The notes beneath the pieces are model-generated. The model was not told the origin of the DNA. It worked only from the letters and a program-made list of their open reading frames with translations, and made no database searches. Shown here one piece after another: positions 34,433-43,600 of a stretch of 64,000 nt of DNA. Source of the DNA: Arenibacter algicola. GTDB lineage: Bacteria > Bacteroidota > Bacteroidia > Flavobacteriales > Flavobacteriaceae. The stretch spans positions 1,736,001 through 1,800,000 of the forward strand of contig NZ_JPOO01000001.1 of assembly GCF_000733925.1 (NCBI RefSeq), given 5' to 3'. The translations under genes were made by a program, and so were the position numbers. The first letter of the stretch is position 1. The number at the start of each line of letters is the position of its first letter.

Positions 34433-35449
34433 ATGAAAATAAACGACTCTTTTGATCCCGGCCATTATAGGGCCAATGATAATCGTTACGATACTATGCA
34501 ATACCGTCGCTGTGGCAACAGTGGTATTCTTTTGCCCTTAATTTCATTAGGGCTTTGGCACAATTTTGGTCATACAGATAATCTGGAAATGGGCCGCAAC
34601 CTTTTGCGATGTGCCTTCGACAACGGGATTACCCATTTTGATCTGGCCAATAATTATGGTCCTCCATACGGTGCTGCCGAAGAAAATTTCGGACGTATTT
34701 TTAAAAGGGATTTTAAGACTTATCGTGACGAACTTATTATTTCCAGTAAAGCAGGGTGGGATATGTGGCCCGGCCCTTATGGGAATTTTGGATCCCGCAA
34801 ATATTTGATTGCCTCTGCCAATCAAAGCCTTAAAAGAATGGGGCTGGATTACGTAGATATATTTTACCATCACAGACCAGATCCGGACACCCCCTTGGAA
34901 GAGACCATGGGTGCGTTGCATCATCTGGTACAAAGCGGTAAGGCACTATATGCAGGTATTTCCCAGTATCCTGCAGAGCTTACAGCCAAGGCTTCAAAAA
35001 TAATGAAGGATTTGGGCACGCCATTATTGATCCACCAACCTAGATATAATATGTTCGATCGTTGGGTAGAAGATGGATTACTGGATGTGTTAAAAGAACA
35101 GGGGATAGGCTCCATTGCTTTCTCTCCATTGGCACAAGGCGTATTGACCAAGAAATATTTAAAAGGCATCCCTGAAGATAGTAGGGCAAGCAAGGATGGC
35201 CGTTATTTGAAGGAGGACCAAATTACACCTGAAGTTTTGGACAAGGTAGGTCGACTCAATAAGTTGGCCGGGGATCGTGGACAAAGCCTTGCCCAAATGG
35301 CCATTGCCTGGTTGCTGAAAGACCAACGTATATCTACGGTACTTGTTGGTGTAAGTCGCACAGAACAATTGCTGGATAATTTGGAAGCGCTAAAGAACAT
35401 TAATTTTAGCGGGGCAGAGCTGAAGGAGATAGAAAGTATTTTAGGGTAG
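34433..35449 (+). CDS. Aldo/keto reductase (YghZ/GAP-reductase-like)
   Basis: 338 aa TIM-barrel NADPH-dependent reductase. The tetrad is visible: FDLANNYGPPYGAAEENFGR (Asp and Tyr), ELIISSKAGWDMWPGPYG (Lys) and DYVDIFYHHRPD (His). The NADP site is suggested by IAFSPLAQGVLTKKYLKGIP and the C-terminal STVLVGVSRTEQLLDNLEAL. The WDMWPGPYG and SRKYLIASANQSLKRMGLDY segments match the L-glyceraldehyde-3-phosphate reductase (YghZ) subgroup, which also reduces methylglyoxal and similar aldehydes. Near a rhamnose operon it could reduce lactaldehyde, but no regulatory site supports this. A TAACTTAG box at 34389-34396 may be its -7 element. Confidence 0.9.
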   Translation: MKINDSFDPGHYRANDNRYDTMQYRRCGNSGILLPLISLGLWHNFGHTDNLEMGRNLLRCAFDNGITHFDLANNYGPPYGAAEENFGRIFKRDFKTYRDELIISSKAGWDMWPGPYGNFGSRKYLIASANQSLKRMGLDYVDIFYHHRPDPDTPLEETMGALHHLVQSGKALYAGISQYPAELTAKASKIMKDLGTPLLIHQPRYNMFDRWVEDGLLDVLKEQGIGSIAFSPLAQGVLTKKYLKGIPEDSRASKDGRYLKEDQITPEVLDKVGRLNKLAGDRGQSLAQMAIAWLLKDQRISTVLVGVSRTEQLLDNLEALKNINFSGAELKEIESILG

Positions 35450-35489
35450 TGGATAATTCTTATTTTCAGTCCGTTCTAAGTTGGATTAG

Positions 35490-35518
35490 TTTGAACAATA
35501 AATAATTTATTACCTTGA
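35490..35518 (+). promoter_or_regulatory. Candidate flavobacterial promoter for the flavin reductase gene
   Basis: TTTG (35490-35493), a 17-bp spacer and TACCTTGA (35511-35518); the start codon follows 22 bp later. It resembles the Bacteroidetes TTTG/TAnnTTTG pattern. Confidence 0.35.
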
Positions 35519-35540
35519 TATCTTCAAATTGATTACAATT

Positions 35541-36221
35541 ATGCCGAAAGCAAATAAGCAACATATCGTTAAGATATTGGAGACACATTATATTACCCAT
35601 GATGTGAAACGTTTTGTGGTGGAAAGACCAGCGGGTTATAATTTTATCCCGGGACAGGCAACTGAGGTTGCCATTAATTTACCGGAATGGAAAGACCAAT
35701 TGAGGCCCTTTACCTTTACCTCCATAATGGAACATGGATTCTTGGAATTTATGATCAAAATCTATAATGATCATGAAGGGGTGACCAATTTGTTGGGCCG
35801 CACCCACGCTGGGGCAGAACTTATTCTTCATGAGGTTTTTGGAGCAATCCAATACAAGGGGCCGGGCGTTTTTATTGCCGGTGGAGCTGGTATTACACCT
35901 TTCATATCTATTTTTAGGCATCTATATACCCATAAGAACCTACATGGCAATAAATTGATTTATTCCAATAAAACGTCCGGAGACGTTATTATGGAAGCAG
36001 AATTGCAACAGATGCTCGGTGGTAATTTTATAAAAATATATACCCGCGAGAATGTGGTGGGATTTAGGGGAAATAGGATAGATCGCAAATTTTTAATCGA
36101 CAATATTTCCGACTTTGGCCAGAACTTTTATTTGTGCGGACCCAAAAAGTTTGTACAAAATATTACAGAACTGCTCTTGGATCTTGGCGCTTCAGCGGAG
36201 ACCGTCATTATTGAAAAGTAA
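35541..36221 (+). CDS. Ferredoxin reductase-like FAD/NAD-binding oxidoreductase
   Basis: 226 aa from the ATG at 35541 (a TTG 12 bases upstream is possible). FNR fold: FAD-binding strands with GYNFIPGQATEVAINLPEWK and LRPFTFTS (the RxY/F-T/S-x-T/S flavin motif), then the nucleotide-binding GVFIAGGAGITPFISIFRHL and the end segment FYLCGPKKFVQNITELLLDL. No iron-sulfur or globin domain is attached. It should transfer electrons between NAD(P)H and an unknown protein partner. It is monocistronic, with a strong terminator after it. Confidence 0.87.
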   Translation: MPKANKQHIVKILETHYITHDVKRFVVERPAGYNFIPGQATEVAINLPEWKDQLRPFTFTSIMEHGFLEFMIKIYNDHEGVTNLLGRTHAGAELILHEVFGAIQYKGPGVFIAGGAGITPFISIFRHLYTHKNLHGNKLIYSNKTSGDVIMEAELQQMLGGNFIKIYTRENVVGFRGNRIDRKFLIDNISDFGQNFYLCGPKKFVQNITELLLDLGASAETVIIEK

Positions 36222-36265
36222 AGGTCGTCAATCTTAATTGATCTAAAGTAATTACAAGCGGTATT

Positions 36266-36297
36266 AAAAAAGGTGGTCTGTACGGACCACCTTTTTT
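36266..36297. terminator. Bidirectional terminator between flavin reductase and katG
   Basis: Perfect 13-bp stem AAAAAAGGTGGTC (36266-36278) / GACCACCTTTTTT (36285-36297) with loop TGTACG. It serves both converging genes. Confidence 0.9.
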
Positions 36298-36341
36298 GGT
36301 TATAAATTCTGAGCCCATAGGCTTATTATTGTTAAGCAGAT

Positions 36342-38597
36342 CTATGCCAAATCAAAACGATCCAAGTTCATCACTTTGGTCCAGGCCGCAACAAAATCTT
36401 TTACAAACTTATCTCCAGAATCCTCACAGGCATACACTTCTGCAATGGCACGTAGCTCGGAATTGGATCCAAAAATAAGATCGGCGCGGGTGCCGGTCCA
36501 TTTAAGTTGGCCCGTTTTACGGCTATGTCCTTCAAAGACGTCTTGGGAATCGGAAATAGCCTTCCAAGTGGTGTCCATGTCTAGTAAATTTACAAAGAAA
36601 TCGTTGGTCAAGGACTCGGGCCTCTTTGTAAAAACTCCATGCTGGGACCCGTTGTAATTGGTGTTGAGCACACGCATTCCCCCAAGAAGTACGGTCATTT
36701 CGGGAGCGGTCAATGTTAATAATTGAGCCTTGTCAACAAGCATTTCCTCTGCCGTAACTTCGTATTTGTCTTTGAGATAATTTCTGAAACCATCTGCACG
36801 TGGTTCAAGTGGCTCAAAAGATTCCACATCGGTTTGCTCCTGGCTAGCATCGGTACGTCCAGGAGAAAAAGGAACCGTTACTTTCTTCGCGGCATTTTTT
36901 GCGGCCTCCTCTATAGCAGCGTTCCCTGCCAACACAATAAGGTCTGCCAAAGAAACTTTTTTGTTTCCGGATTGTGCGGCATTGAATTCTTTTTGAATGC
37001 CCTCCAATTTGTCCAAAACTTGGGCCAATTGTTTGGGGTTGTTTACCTTCCAGTTTTTTTGTGGTGCCAGTCGTATACGTGCTCCATTGGCACCGCCACG
37101 CTTGTCAGAACCTCTAAAAGTAGAAGCGGAAGCCCAGGCGGTAGAAACCAATTGGGATATGGAAAGACCCGTTGCCAAAATTTTGGCCTTCAGACCGGCA
37201 ATATCCTTATCATTCATCAGTTCATGATCTACGGCAGGTACGGGATCTTGCCAAATCAATTCTTCCTTAGGTACTTCTGGTCCAAGATAGCGTGATACTG
37301 GCCCCATATCCCGGTGAACCAGTTTAAACCAGGCACGTGAATAGGCATCGGCAAACTCTTCCGGGTTTTCCAAAAAGTGCCTCGATATTTTTTCATAGGC
37401 CGGATCCATACGCAACGAAAGATCCGTGGTCAACATAAAAGGCGCATGCTTCACATCTGGATTATGGGCATCAGGAACCGTTCCTGCACCAGCATTGTTT
37501 TTGGGTTTCCATTGGTGGGCCCCAGCCGGACTTTTGGTCAATTCCCATTCGTAACCGAATAGATTTTTAAAAAAAGTATGGCTCCATTTGGTAGGGGTAT
37601 CGGTCCAAGCGCCTTCTATACCACTGGTAATAGTATCCGCACCTACTCCGGTCCCATAGTTGTTCTTCCATCCAAGGCCTTGGGCTTCTATTCCTGCAGC
37701 CGCAGGTTCTGCTTCCACATATTTAGTAGGATCTGCGGCACCATGGGTTTTACCAAAGGTATGCCCCCCGGCAATAAGTGCCACGGTTTCGTAATCGTTC
37801 ATAGCCATACGGCCAAAAGTATCGCGGATATAATGTGCGGACTCTACAGGGTCCGGATTGGCATTATGGCCTTCCGGGTTTACATAAATCAATCCCATGT
37901 GGGCAGCACCCAGAGGAGTTTCTAACTCCCCGTTTTCGGAATAACGTTCCTTGTTGCCCATCCATTCCGTTTCAGATCCCCAATATACATCTTGTTCTGA
38001 CTCCCAAATATCCTCACGACCCCCTGCGAAACCAAACATTTTTAATCCCATGGACTCGTGTGCACAATTCCCGGCCAATATCAAGAGATCTGCCCAGGAT
38101 AACTTCTTGCCATATTTCTTTTTTATTGGCCATAACAATAAACGGGCCTTGTCCAGATTGGCATTGTCCGGCCAACTATTTAAGGGGGCAAAACGTTGCG
38201 ATCCGGAACCGGCACCGCCACGACCGTCCTGTATACGATAGGTACCGGCACTATGCCAGGCCATACGGATAAAGAAAGGGCCATAATGTCCATAATCTGC
38301 CGGCCACCAATCCTGACTTGTGGTCATTAATTCGTAAAGATCTTTTTTTACGGCCGAAAGGTCCAGTTTTTTAAATTCCTCCGCATAATCAAAATCGGGG
38401 TCCATAGGATCTACCAAGGACGAATTTTGACGCAGAATATTTAACTTTAATTGATTCGGCCACCATTCGCGGTTGCTGGTACCCCCTCCTGCAGTCTGAT
38501 GCAGTTCTCCATTTAAGAATGGGCATTGCGAGCTTGATTCGTTTACATCCCATACTTTTCCGTTTGATGATGGGCTTGAATGTGTTTTATTCTCCAT
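36342..38597 (-). CDS. katG: Catalase-peroxidase KatG
   Basis: 751 aa, normal for bacterial KatG, with the duplicated peroxidase domain. Distal heme side: RMAWHSAGTYRIQDGRGGAG with Arg, Trp and His. Proximal heme His: GGHTFGKTHGA. The LIYVNPEGHNANPDP segment carries the Tyr of the Met-Tyr-Trp adduct needed for catalase activity. The C-terminal inactive domain includes LVSTAWASASTFRGSDKRGG and NPKQLAQVLDKLEGIQ. There is no signal peptide, so it is cytoplasmic and removes hydrogen peroxide. The upstream region has no OxyR/PerR site I can recognise, only a repeated AAAACTTATGG at 38682 and 38702. Confidence 0.97.
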   Translation of the reverse strand: MENKTHSSPSSNGKVWDVNESSSQCPFLNGELHQTAGGGTSNREWWPNQLKLNILRQNSSLVDPMDPDFDYAEEFKKLDLSAVKKDLYELMTTSQDWWPADYGHYGPFFIRMAWHSAGTYRIQDGRGGAGSGSQRFAPLNSWPDNANLDKARLLLWPIKKKYGKKLSWADLLILAGNCAHESMGLKMFGFAGGREDIWESEQDVYWGSETEWMGNKERYSENGELETPLGAAHMGLIYVNPEGHNANPDPVESAHYIRDTFGRMAMNDYETVALIAGGHTFGKTHGAADPTKYVEAEPAAAGIEAQGLGWKNNYGTGVGADTITSGIEGAWTDTPTKWSHTFFKNLFGYEWELTKSPAGAHQWKPKNNAGAGTVPDAHNPDVKHAPFMLTTDLSLRMDPAYEKISRHFLENPEEFADAYSRAWFKLVHRDMGPVSRYLGPEVPKEELIWQDPVPAVDHELMNDKDIAGLKAKILATGLSISQLVSTAWASASTFRGSDKRGGANGARIRLAPQKNWKVNNPKQLAQVLDKLEGIQKEFNAAQSGNKKVSLADLIVLAGNAAIEEAAKNAAKKVTVPFSPGRTDASQEQTDVESFEPLEPRADGFRNYLKDKYEVTAEEMLVDKAQLLTLTAPEMTVLLGGMRVLNTNYNGSQHGVFTKRPESLTNDFFVNLLDMDTTWKAISDSQDVFEGHSRKTGQLKWTGTRADLIFGSNSELRAIAEVYACEDSGDKFVKDFVAAWTKVMNLDRFDLA

Positions 38598-39040
38598 TTT
38601 ATATAGTTTTAATAAGTTTTCGATTAGTTCACCCTTAAATTTACAATAATTTTTTCTGATGGATTTGAAATGCTTATCAATAAAACTTATGGATATTAGG
38701 GAAAACTTATGGCTCCAATAAAGTGGCTACAATTCTAGGGTCAAATAATAAAACCGGTCATATTTGGATGTATGTTCCCTGTTACAAATACTTTTAATCC
38801 AAACTTTAGGAATAGTCACTACACCGGCTCAAAGTGAAAAAGATGCTTCTGAGTTTTTGGGGTCGATAAAATTGAAGATTTAGTATTACTGGGATATAGT
38901 GGTATCATCTGTCCTTCATTTTTATACATCCAAAAACATAGTATCCATTTATCCATCGAAATAAAAGATTTTTTACCTTAGGAATTAAATCATTGTATGT
39001 ATCACAACAAGCTGTGAACAATAATTCTAACTTAAAAAAT
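38598..39040. other. Divergent region katG / methyltransferase
   Basis: 443 bp. Two copies of AAAACTTATGG (38682-38692 and 38702-38712) are spaced exactly 20 bp apart about 85-115 bp upstream of katG, a possible regulator site. TACCTTAG at 38974-38981 may be the -7 box of the methyltransferase gene. Nothing else is recognised. Confidence 0.4.
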
Positions 39041-39883
39041 ATGCTGGGCAGCGATCATTTGGAAATACATGAGACGGCATTTGTAACCTCTGCCCTTCGT
39101 GCTACTGATGTAAACTTAAGTGGGGATCATTTTGCCTATTTATGGAATAATCCAAAAGCAGAAAAATGGGCCGAAGAATATTTGACCAAGGTGTCCTCCG
39201 AGGAAACATTTACCCACTGTTTAGGGAACAGATATTTCTTGGATAAAATAAAGGAGAATATCATCAAAAATGGAATTGAGGTTATGATCAATTTAGGGGC
39301 TGGTTTCAGTATGTATCCGTTTTTGCTGGATCAAAAAATTATCCACATTGAAATTGATAAACCTGAGATAGTGGCCCACAAAAAATATAAAATAGAACAA
39401 TGGCAAAATGAGGATTTACTGCCCAAGCGAAATATACAGTTTGTAGGAGTTGATTTTAGTAAGGAATTTAAGGAGGGCTTATTGGCAACCATTGATTCTG
39501 TTAAGGGCAAAAAAAAGTGCTTTATTCTTATAGAGGGGGTTTTGTTCTTTTTGGATAGGGAGGAAACGGATAGCTTGTTTCAATTATTCAACCTCATTCA
39601 GGATACTGGAGATATTATTGGAAGTGCATCGTTTCAGGATAATTTGAAACAAACTTTGGCTTTTAAAAGGTTACTTAATTTTTTTGGGGAAAAGGTATCC
39701 AAAACCAAGGCGAGCGATTATCAAACCATTCAAGATTCGTATTATCGGGAAATATCAGGGTACAGTTTGGTGGATCATCAAGATTATTTTAGCTTATCCA
39801 AAACCTATAGTCATGAAATATTACAGGACAGGGAACTAATTTTAAATGAGAATTTTTACCTCTTGCAGAAAATAAAATCTTAA
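39041..39883 (+). CDS. Class I SAM methyltransferase, leucine carboxyl methyltransferase-like
   Basis: 280 aa from the ATG at 39041. A TTG at 38993 would add 16 polar residues but lies almost at the transcription start implied by the TACCTTAG box, so I prefer the ATG. The Rossmann core has VMINLGAGFSMYPFLL (SAM loop; the family usually shows GxGxDT), IHIEIDKPEIVAHKKYKIEQ and CFILIEGVLFFLDREET, all typical of the LCM/PF04072 family. Bacterial members often methylate small molecules or act in secondary metabolism; substrate unknown. Single gene, followed 75 bp later by a transporter gene. Confidence 0.78.
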   Translation: MLGSDHLEIHETAFVTSALRATDVNLSGDHFAYLWNNPKAEKWAEEYLTKVSSEETFTHCLGNRYFLDKIKENIIKNGIEVMINLGAGFSMYPFLLDQKIIHIEIDKPEIVAHKKYKIEQWQNEDLLPKRNIQFVGVDFSKEFKEGLLATIDSVKGKKKCFILIEGVLFFLDREETDSLFQLFNLIQDTGDIIGSASFQDNLKQTLAFKRLLNFFGEKVSKTKASDYQTIQDSYYREISGYSLVDHQDYFSLSKTYSHEILQDRELILNENFYLLQKIKS

Positions 39884-39958
39884 ACAATATTATGCGCCAA
39901 AGGAATGAATTAAAATTATGTACCTTGACCTAACACCAAACCTTGACCATGACCGGAC

Positions 39959-41458
39959 ATGAAAAAACTAAAATTTCCAACTGCCCAAACCATACTAATA
40001 CTAATCGCTGTATTGGTGACCATATTAACATGGTTTGTTCCGGCCGGAAAGTATGATAGTCTGGCTTACAATGCCGAAAAAAACAGTTTCACCAAAATAA
40101 GTATTGGGGAAAGTGTAGAATTACCGGCAACCCAAGGAACTTTGGAAGGGCTGGGAATAAAAATTCCAATTGAAAAATTCATCAATGGCGATATTTATAA
40201 GCCCATTGGCATTCCCAATACCTTTAAGGAAATGGAGGCTCAACCCCAAGGTTTTTCAGCCTTGGTACAATCGCCCATAAAGGGAATAATTGCTGCCGCA
40301 GATATTATATTTTTAATTCTTATTATCGGAGGTCTAATTGGAATAATGAATCTCACTGGGGCATTTAATGCCGGAATATCCTGGATGGCCAAAGTACTTA
40401 AGGGCAGAGAATACATTCTAATTATTGCCGTAACAACACTAATTGCGCTTGGAGGCACTACTTTTGGACTTGCAGAGGAAACTATGGCGTTCTATCCTAT
40501 TTTAATTCCCGTATTCTTGGCGGCCAAATACGATGCCATGGTTGGTCTCAGTTGTGTGTTTCTAGGTTCCAGTATTGGCACCATGTGCTCTACAGTAAAT
40601 CCGTTTGCTACCATTATTGCCTCTGATGCGGCAGGAATAAATTGGACGACAGGGCTCAATAACCGTATCATTATGCTGCTACTGTGTACCACCATCACCA
40701 TAGTTTATATTCTTAGGTACGCCAAAAAAGTAAAAGCCGATCCTTCAAAGTCGATTATTTATGATCAAAAAGAGAACATTGAACATCTTTTTGGTTTGGA
40801 TTCGATGAATACCAATGTAAAATTCACCCATAGACTGCGGTTGATTACCTTGGTATTTTCATTGAGCTTCGTAATCATGATAGTCGGAGTTTCCTTTTTG
40901 GATTGGTGGTTTGTGGAAATGACGTCCACATTTCTTGTTGGGGCCATAATCATTGGTATTATTGCGAGAATTAAGGAAAGCGACTTTGTGGACGCCTTCG
41001 CCAAGGGAGCGGCCGATTTGCTCAGTGTGGCCTTTATTGTGGGTATAGCAAGGGGGGTAACCATACTGATGGAGGACGGACTTATTAGTGATACCATTTT
41101 GTTTTATGCCAGTAACATCACCGAAGACATGCACAAAGGGGTATTTGCCAACGTAATGCTTTTTATTTACGGGGGTTTATCGTTTTTTATGCCATCTTCT
41201 TCTGGTATGGCCGTATTGACCATGCCTATTTTTTCTCCTCTGGCAGATACGGTCCATATAGGCAGGGAAATAATTGTCGACACCTACCAATACGGTATGG
41301 GCTTATTCCATTTGATCAATCCCACAGGTTTAATCCTGGCAGCATTGGCCATAGTTAAAATAGGATTCAATAGGTGGTTGAGGTTTGTGATTCCCCTGAT
41401 GTTGATTTTGGTCCTCGCTACGATGATTTTTTTGACTGTTTCAGTGTATACCAATTGA
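39959..41458 (+). CDS. YfcC-family (DcuC superfamily) membrane transporter
   Basis: 499 aa, about 12 hydrophobic helices. The opening FPTAQTILILIAVLVTILTW-FVPAGKYD is typical of the YfcC/arginine-ornithine antiporter-like group, as are LGGTTFGLAEETMAFYPILI, GSSIGTMCSTVNPFATIIAS and FFMPSSSGMAVLTMPIFSPL, which are re-entrant-loop-like motifs of the family. It probably moves an organic acid or amino acid across the inner membrane; substrate unknown. Same strand as the methyltransferase gene but no functional link is evident. Confidence 0.87.
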   Translation: MKKLKFPTAQTILILIAVLVTILTWFVPAGKYDSLAYNAEKNSFTKISIGESVELPATQGTLEGLGIKIPIEKFINGDIYKPIGIPNTFKEMEAQPQGFSALVQSPIKGIIAAADIIFLILIIGGLIGIMNLTGAFNAGISWMAKVLKGREYILIIAVTTLIALGGTTFGLAEETMAFYPILIPVFLAAKYDAMVGLSCVFLGSSIGTMCSTVNPFATIIASDAAGINWTTGLNNRIIMLLLCTTITIVYILRYAKKVKADPSKSIIYDQKENIEHLFGLDSMNTNVKFTHRLRLITLVFSLSFVIMIVGVSFLDWWFVEMTSTFLVGAIIIGIIARIKESDFVDAFAKGAADLLSVAFIVGIARGVTILMEDGLISDTILFYASNITEDMHKGVFANVMLFIYGGLSFFMPSSSGMAVLTMPIFSPLADTVHIGREIIVDTYQYGMGLFHLINPTGLILAALAIVKIGFNRWLRFVIPLMLILVLATMIFLTVSVYTN

Positions 41459-41679
41459 ATGCAGAACTAATCTCTTTTTAAGAATAACCGGCAATTCTTT
41501 ACAGGAATTAAGGTCAAATAACTAACTTTAGTAAATGAAAACGGGAAGGCTATGACTGCCGTTTTCAGTGACTATGTATGACAAGTGAAATTAATATATG
41601 CATATACGATCGCACCTAATAGAAGTATTGTCAAGGCCTGCTTTTGGGTAATAATTACATCAATAAAAATAAAACGGAA

Positions 41680-42096
41680 ATGGAAAAGACAAAAATAATG
41701 GTACAAGCTACCATTTCTGAAGGAATGGATAAGGTTTGGGATTATTATACCAATCCGGAACACATCATAAAATGGAATTTTGCTTCGGACGATTGGCACT
41801 GTCCATATGCATCCAATGACATGCAGGTAGGTGGAAAATACATGGCGCGAATGGAAGCTAAGGACGAAAGGTTTGGGTTCGATTTTGAGGCCGTTTATGA
41901 TGAAGTTGAACCCAATAAACACTTTACCTATACCATGCCTGATGGGAGGCAGGTAAAGGTCACTTTTTACGAGCTAAATCATAAGACAACTGTGAAGGTA
42001 AACTTTGATGCTGAAACCGAAAACTCCTTAGAAATGCAGAAAGAAGGCTGGCAGTCTATCCTTGATAACTTTAAAAAATATACAGAATCCAATTAA
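41680..42096 (+). CDS. SRPBCC (AHSA1-like) domain protein
   Basis: 138 aa from the ATG at 41680 (a TTG 36 bases upstream is disfavoured). START/Bet v1-like fold: IMVQATISEGMDKVWDYYTN, PEHIIKWNFASDDWHCPYAS, GGKYMARMEAKDERFGFDFE, and the closing GWQSILDNFKKYTES. AHSA1-type bacterial proteins bind hydrophobic ligands or act as chaperone-like factors; the ligand is unknown. Stand-alone gene. Confidence 0.85.
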   Translation: MEKTKIMVQATISEGMDKVWDYYTNPEHIIKWNFASDDWHCPYASNDMQVGGKYMARMEAKDERFGFDFEAVYDEVEPNKHFTYTMPDGRQVKVTFYELNHKTTVKVNFDAETENSLEMQKEGWQSILDNFKKYTESN

Positions 42097-42188
42097 CTAA
42101 GGTGCAAATTGCTGCAATCGGGTACTTTGCTTAAAAGTTCAACAAAACAAAAATTGGGCGCTATTGGATTATTGGATATCGCCCCAAA

Positions 42189-42222
42189 TTTGATCCAATA
42201 AAAAGATAATTGAGTAACTTTG
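42189..42222 (+). promoter_or_regulatory. Promoter of the copper operon (TTTG-N22-TAACTTTG)
   Basis: TAACTTTG (42215-42222) matches the Bacteroidetes -7 box TAnnTTTG exactly; TTTG (42189-42192) fits the -33 element with a rather long 22-bp spacer. The first ATG of the copper operon lies 12 bp downstream of the -7 box. Confidence 0.55.
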
Positions 42223-42234
42223 CCTTTGGAAAAT

Positions 42235-42606
42235 ATGAAAAACAGAACCCACATATTATTAACGCTTGTTTTTTTGCTGTTTCTTTCGACCAGTGATGTT
42301 TCGGCCTGTGGGACTTCTAAGGAGGAATCCAGATCTGAAAATATCCATTCTTGCAGCAAGGACCATAATTCTGAGGATAAGTCATGTTGCGACTCCGTAA
42401 CAGACAAAGAGGATGAGGGATGTAACGGAAATTGTAGTAATAATTTGTGCCACTGTCCAGTTGTGGTAAATACTCTCCTCTATTTAAACGGATTTGAAGT
42501 AAAATTATCAAATATCAATACTGAATTGGAAAATGATTGGGCTTATATCCAGCAAATTCCAAAATTGGTTTATCTCCCCATTTGGCAACGCCCCAAAATA
42601 GGTTAA
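42235..42606 (+). CDS. Small exported Cys-rich protein of the copper operon
   Basis: 123 aa from the ATG at 42235; a TTG at 42220 overlaps the -7 box and is rejected. Hydrophobic signal ILLTLVFLLFLSTSDVSA, then about ten cysteines and several histidines within residues 22-80 (ACGTSKEESRS, SCSKDH, KSCCDSV, GCNGNCSNNLCHCPVVVN), and a short conserved-looking tail. It resembles the DUF6660-like Cys-rich proteins that precede metal-resistance genes in Flavobacteriaceae, but I am not certain of the family. Its position as first gene before an HMA protein and a multicopper oxidase suggests periplasmic copper binding. Confidence 0.65.
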   Translation: MKNRTHILLTLVFLLFLSTSDVSACGTSKEESRSENIHSCSKDHNSEDKSCCDSVTDKEDEGCNGNCSNNLCHCPVVVNTLLYLNGFEVKLSNINTELENDWAYIQQIPKLVYLPIWQRPKIG

Positions 42607-42723
42607 CTATATCATGATAGCCATAGGTCTGTCTTAGTATTTTTGGTCAGAATCTATGTGATAACCTAGAATAATTAGTTTTTATAAATCGAAAAGGAAT
42701 TCCCAAATTCCTTTTTATCAAAT

Positions 42724-43593
42724 ATGAGTACGATGAAAAATTCAATAAAATTATTGATGGCAATTTCCGTATTGCTATCCTTTGTAGCGGGTAATGCCCA
42801 GAGAGAAAACTTAAAATCAGAATCTGTAAAAATTTATGGAAACTGCGCCATGTGCGAGAAAACCATTGAAAAAGCAGGTAATCTAAACAATGAAGCCGAG
42901 GTAGATTGGGACAAGGACACGAAAATGGCCATTATTTCCTTTGACAGTCTGGCGACCTCCAAAGAAGAAATTCTTAAGAGAATTGCACTGGCAGGTTATG
43001 ATAGTGAACTCTTTTTTGCTCCGGGAGATACCTATGCCAATTTACCGGAATGTTGCCAATATGAAAGGGCCAAGAATGATTCCCATAATATGGAGGCGCA
43101 TAAAAAGAAAAAGACAGCCGAACATTCACAGCATGGAGCCATGGCCCAGGAGTATCAAAGCAAAAATCCACTTGCAGGTGTAATTGAACACTATTTTTCG
43201 GTCAAGGATGCCTTGGTAAGCACAGATGGTTCCTTGGCTTCCAATAAGGCTGAAATACTTTTGAAATCGGCAACGGAGGTGGAAATGGATAAACTTCCAA
43301 TGGAGGTGCATATGACATGGATGAAGGTACTGAAAGATCTCAAGGCAGATATAGGAAATATAGCGGCCACAAAGGACGTTGGTGAACAAAGGGTTTATTT
43401 TAAGTCCTTATCAAAAAATATGTTTGAGGTAATAAAGGTTTCCAAATCGGAAACACCCGTTTATTATCAATTTTGCCCTATGGCAGATGGTGGAAAAGGT
43501 GCCAATTGGCTCAGTTTGGAGGAAGACATCAGAAACCCTTATTATGGCTCCCAGATGCTAAGTTGTGGCAAAACCATTGAAACCATAAAATAA
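42724..43593 (+). CDS. Exported HMA domain - DUF3347 copper-binding protein
   Basis: 289 aa (an internal ATG at 42733 is equally possible). Signal peptide to about residue 25 (VAGNAQ). Residues 30-100 are a heavy-metal-associated domain with metal motif GNCAMCEKTI. A His/Met-rich linker (about 120-145, HSQHGAM) follows. Residues 148-289 are DUF3347: PLAGVIEHYFSVKDALVSTD, HMTWMKVLKDL, and YYQFCPMADGGKGANWLSLE followed by YYGSQMLSCGKT, with Cys and Met candidates for copper. DUF3347 is also found on CusB-type efflux adaptors. It likely captures periplasmic Cu(I) and hands it to the oxidase encoded 7 bp downstream. Confidence 0.88.
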   Translation: MSTMKNSIKLLMAISVLLSFVAGNAQRENLKSESVKIYGNCAMCEKTIEKAGNLNNEAEVDWDKDTKMAIISFDSLATSKEEILKRIALAGYDSELFFAPGDTYANLPECCQYERAKNDSHNMEAHKKKKTAEHSQHGAMAQEYQSKNPLAGVIEHYFSVKDALVSTDGSLASNKAEILLKSATEVEMDKLPMEVHMTWMKVLKDLKADIGNIAATKDVGEQRVYFKSLSKNMFEVIKVSKSETPVYYQFCPMADGGKGANWLSLEEDIRNPYYGSQMLSCGKTIETIK

Positions 43594-43600
43594 CTCGGAC

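Noticed and set aside
41536..41567. 9-bp hairpin after the YfcC gene as terminator
   Set aside because: The stem is perfect but the 14-nt loop and missing T-run make it weak; not listed.
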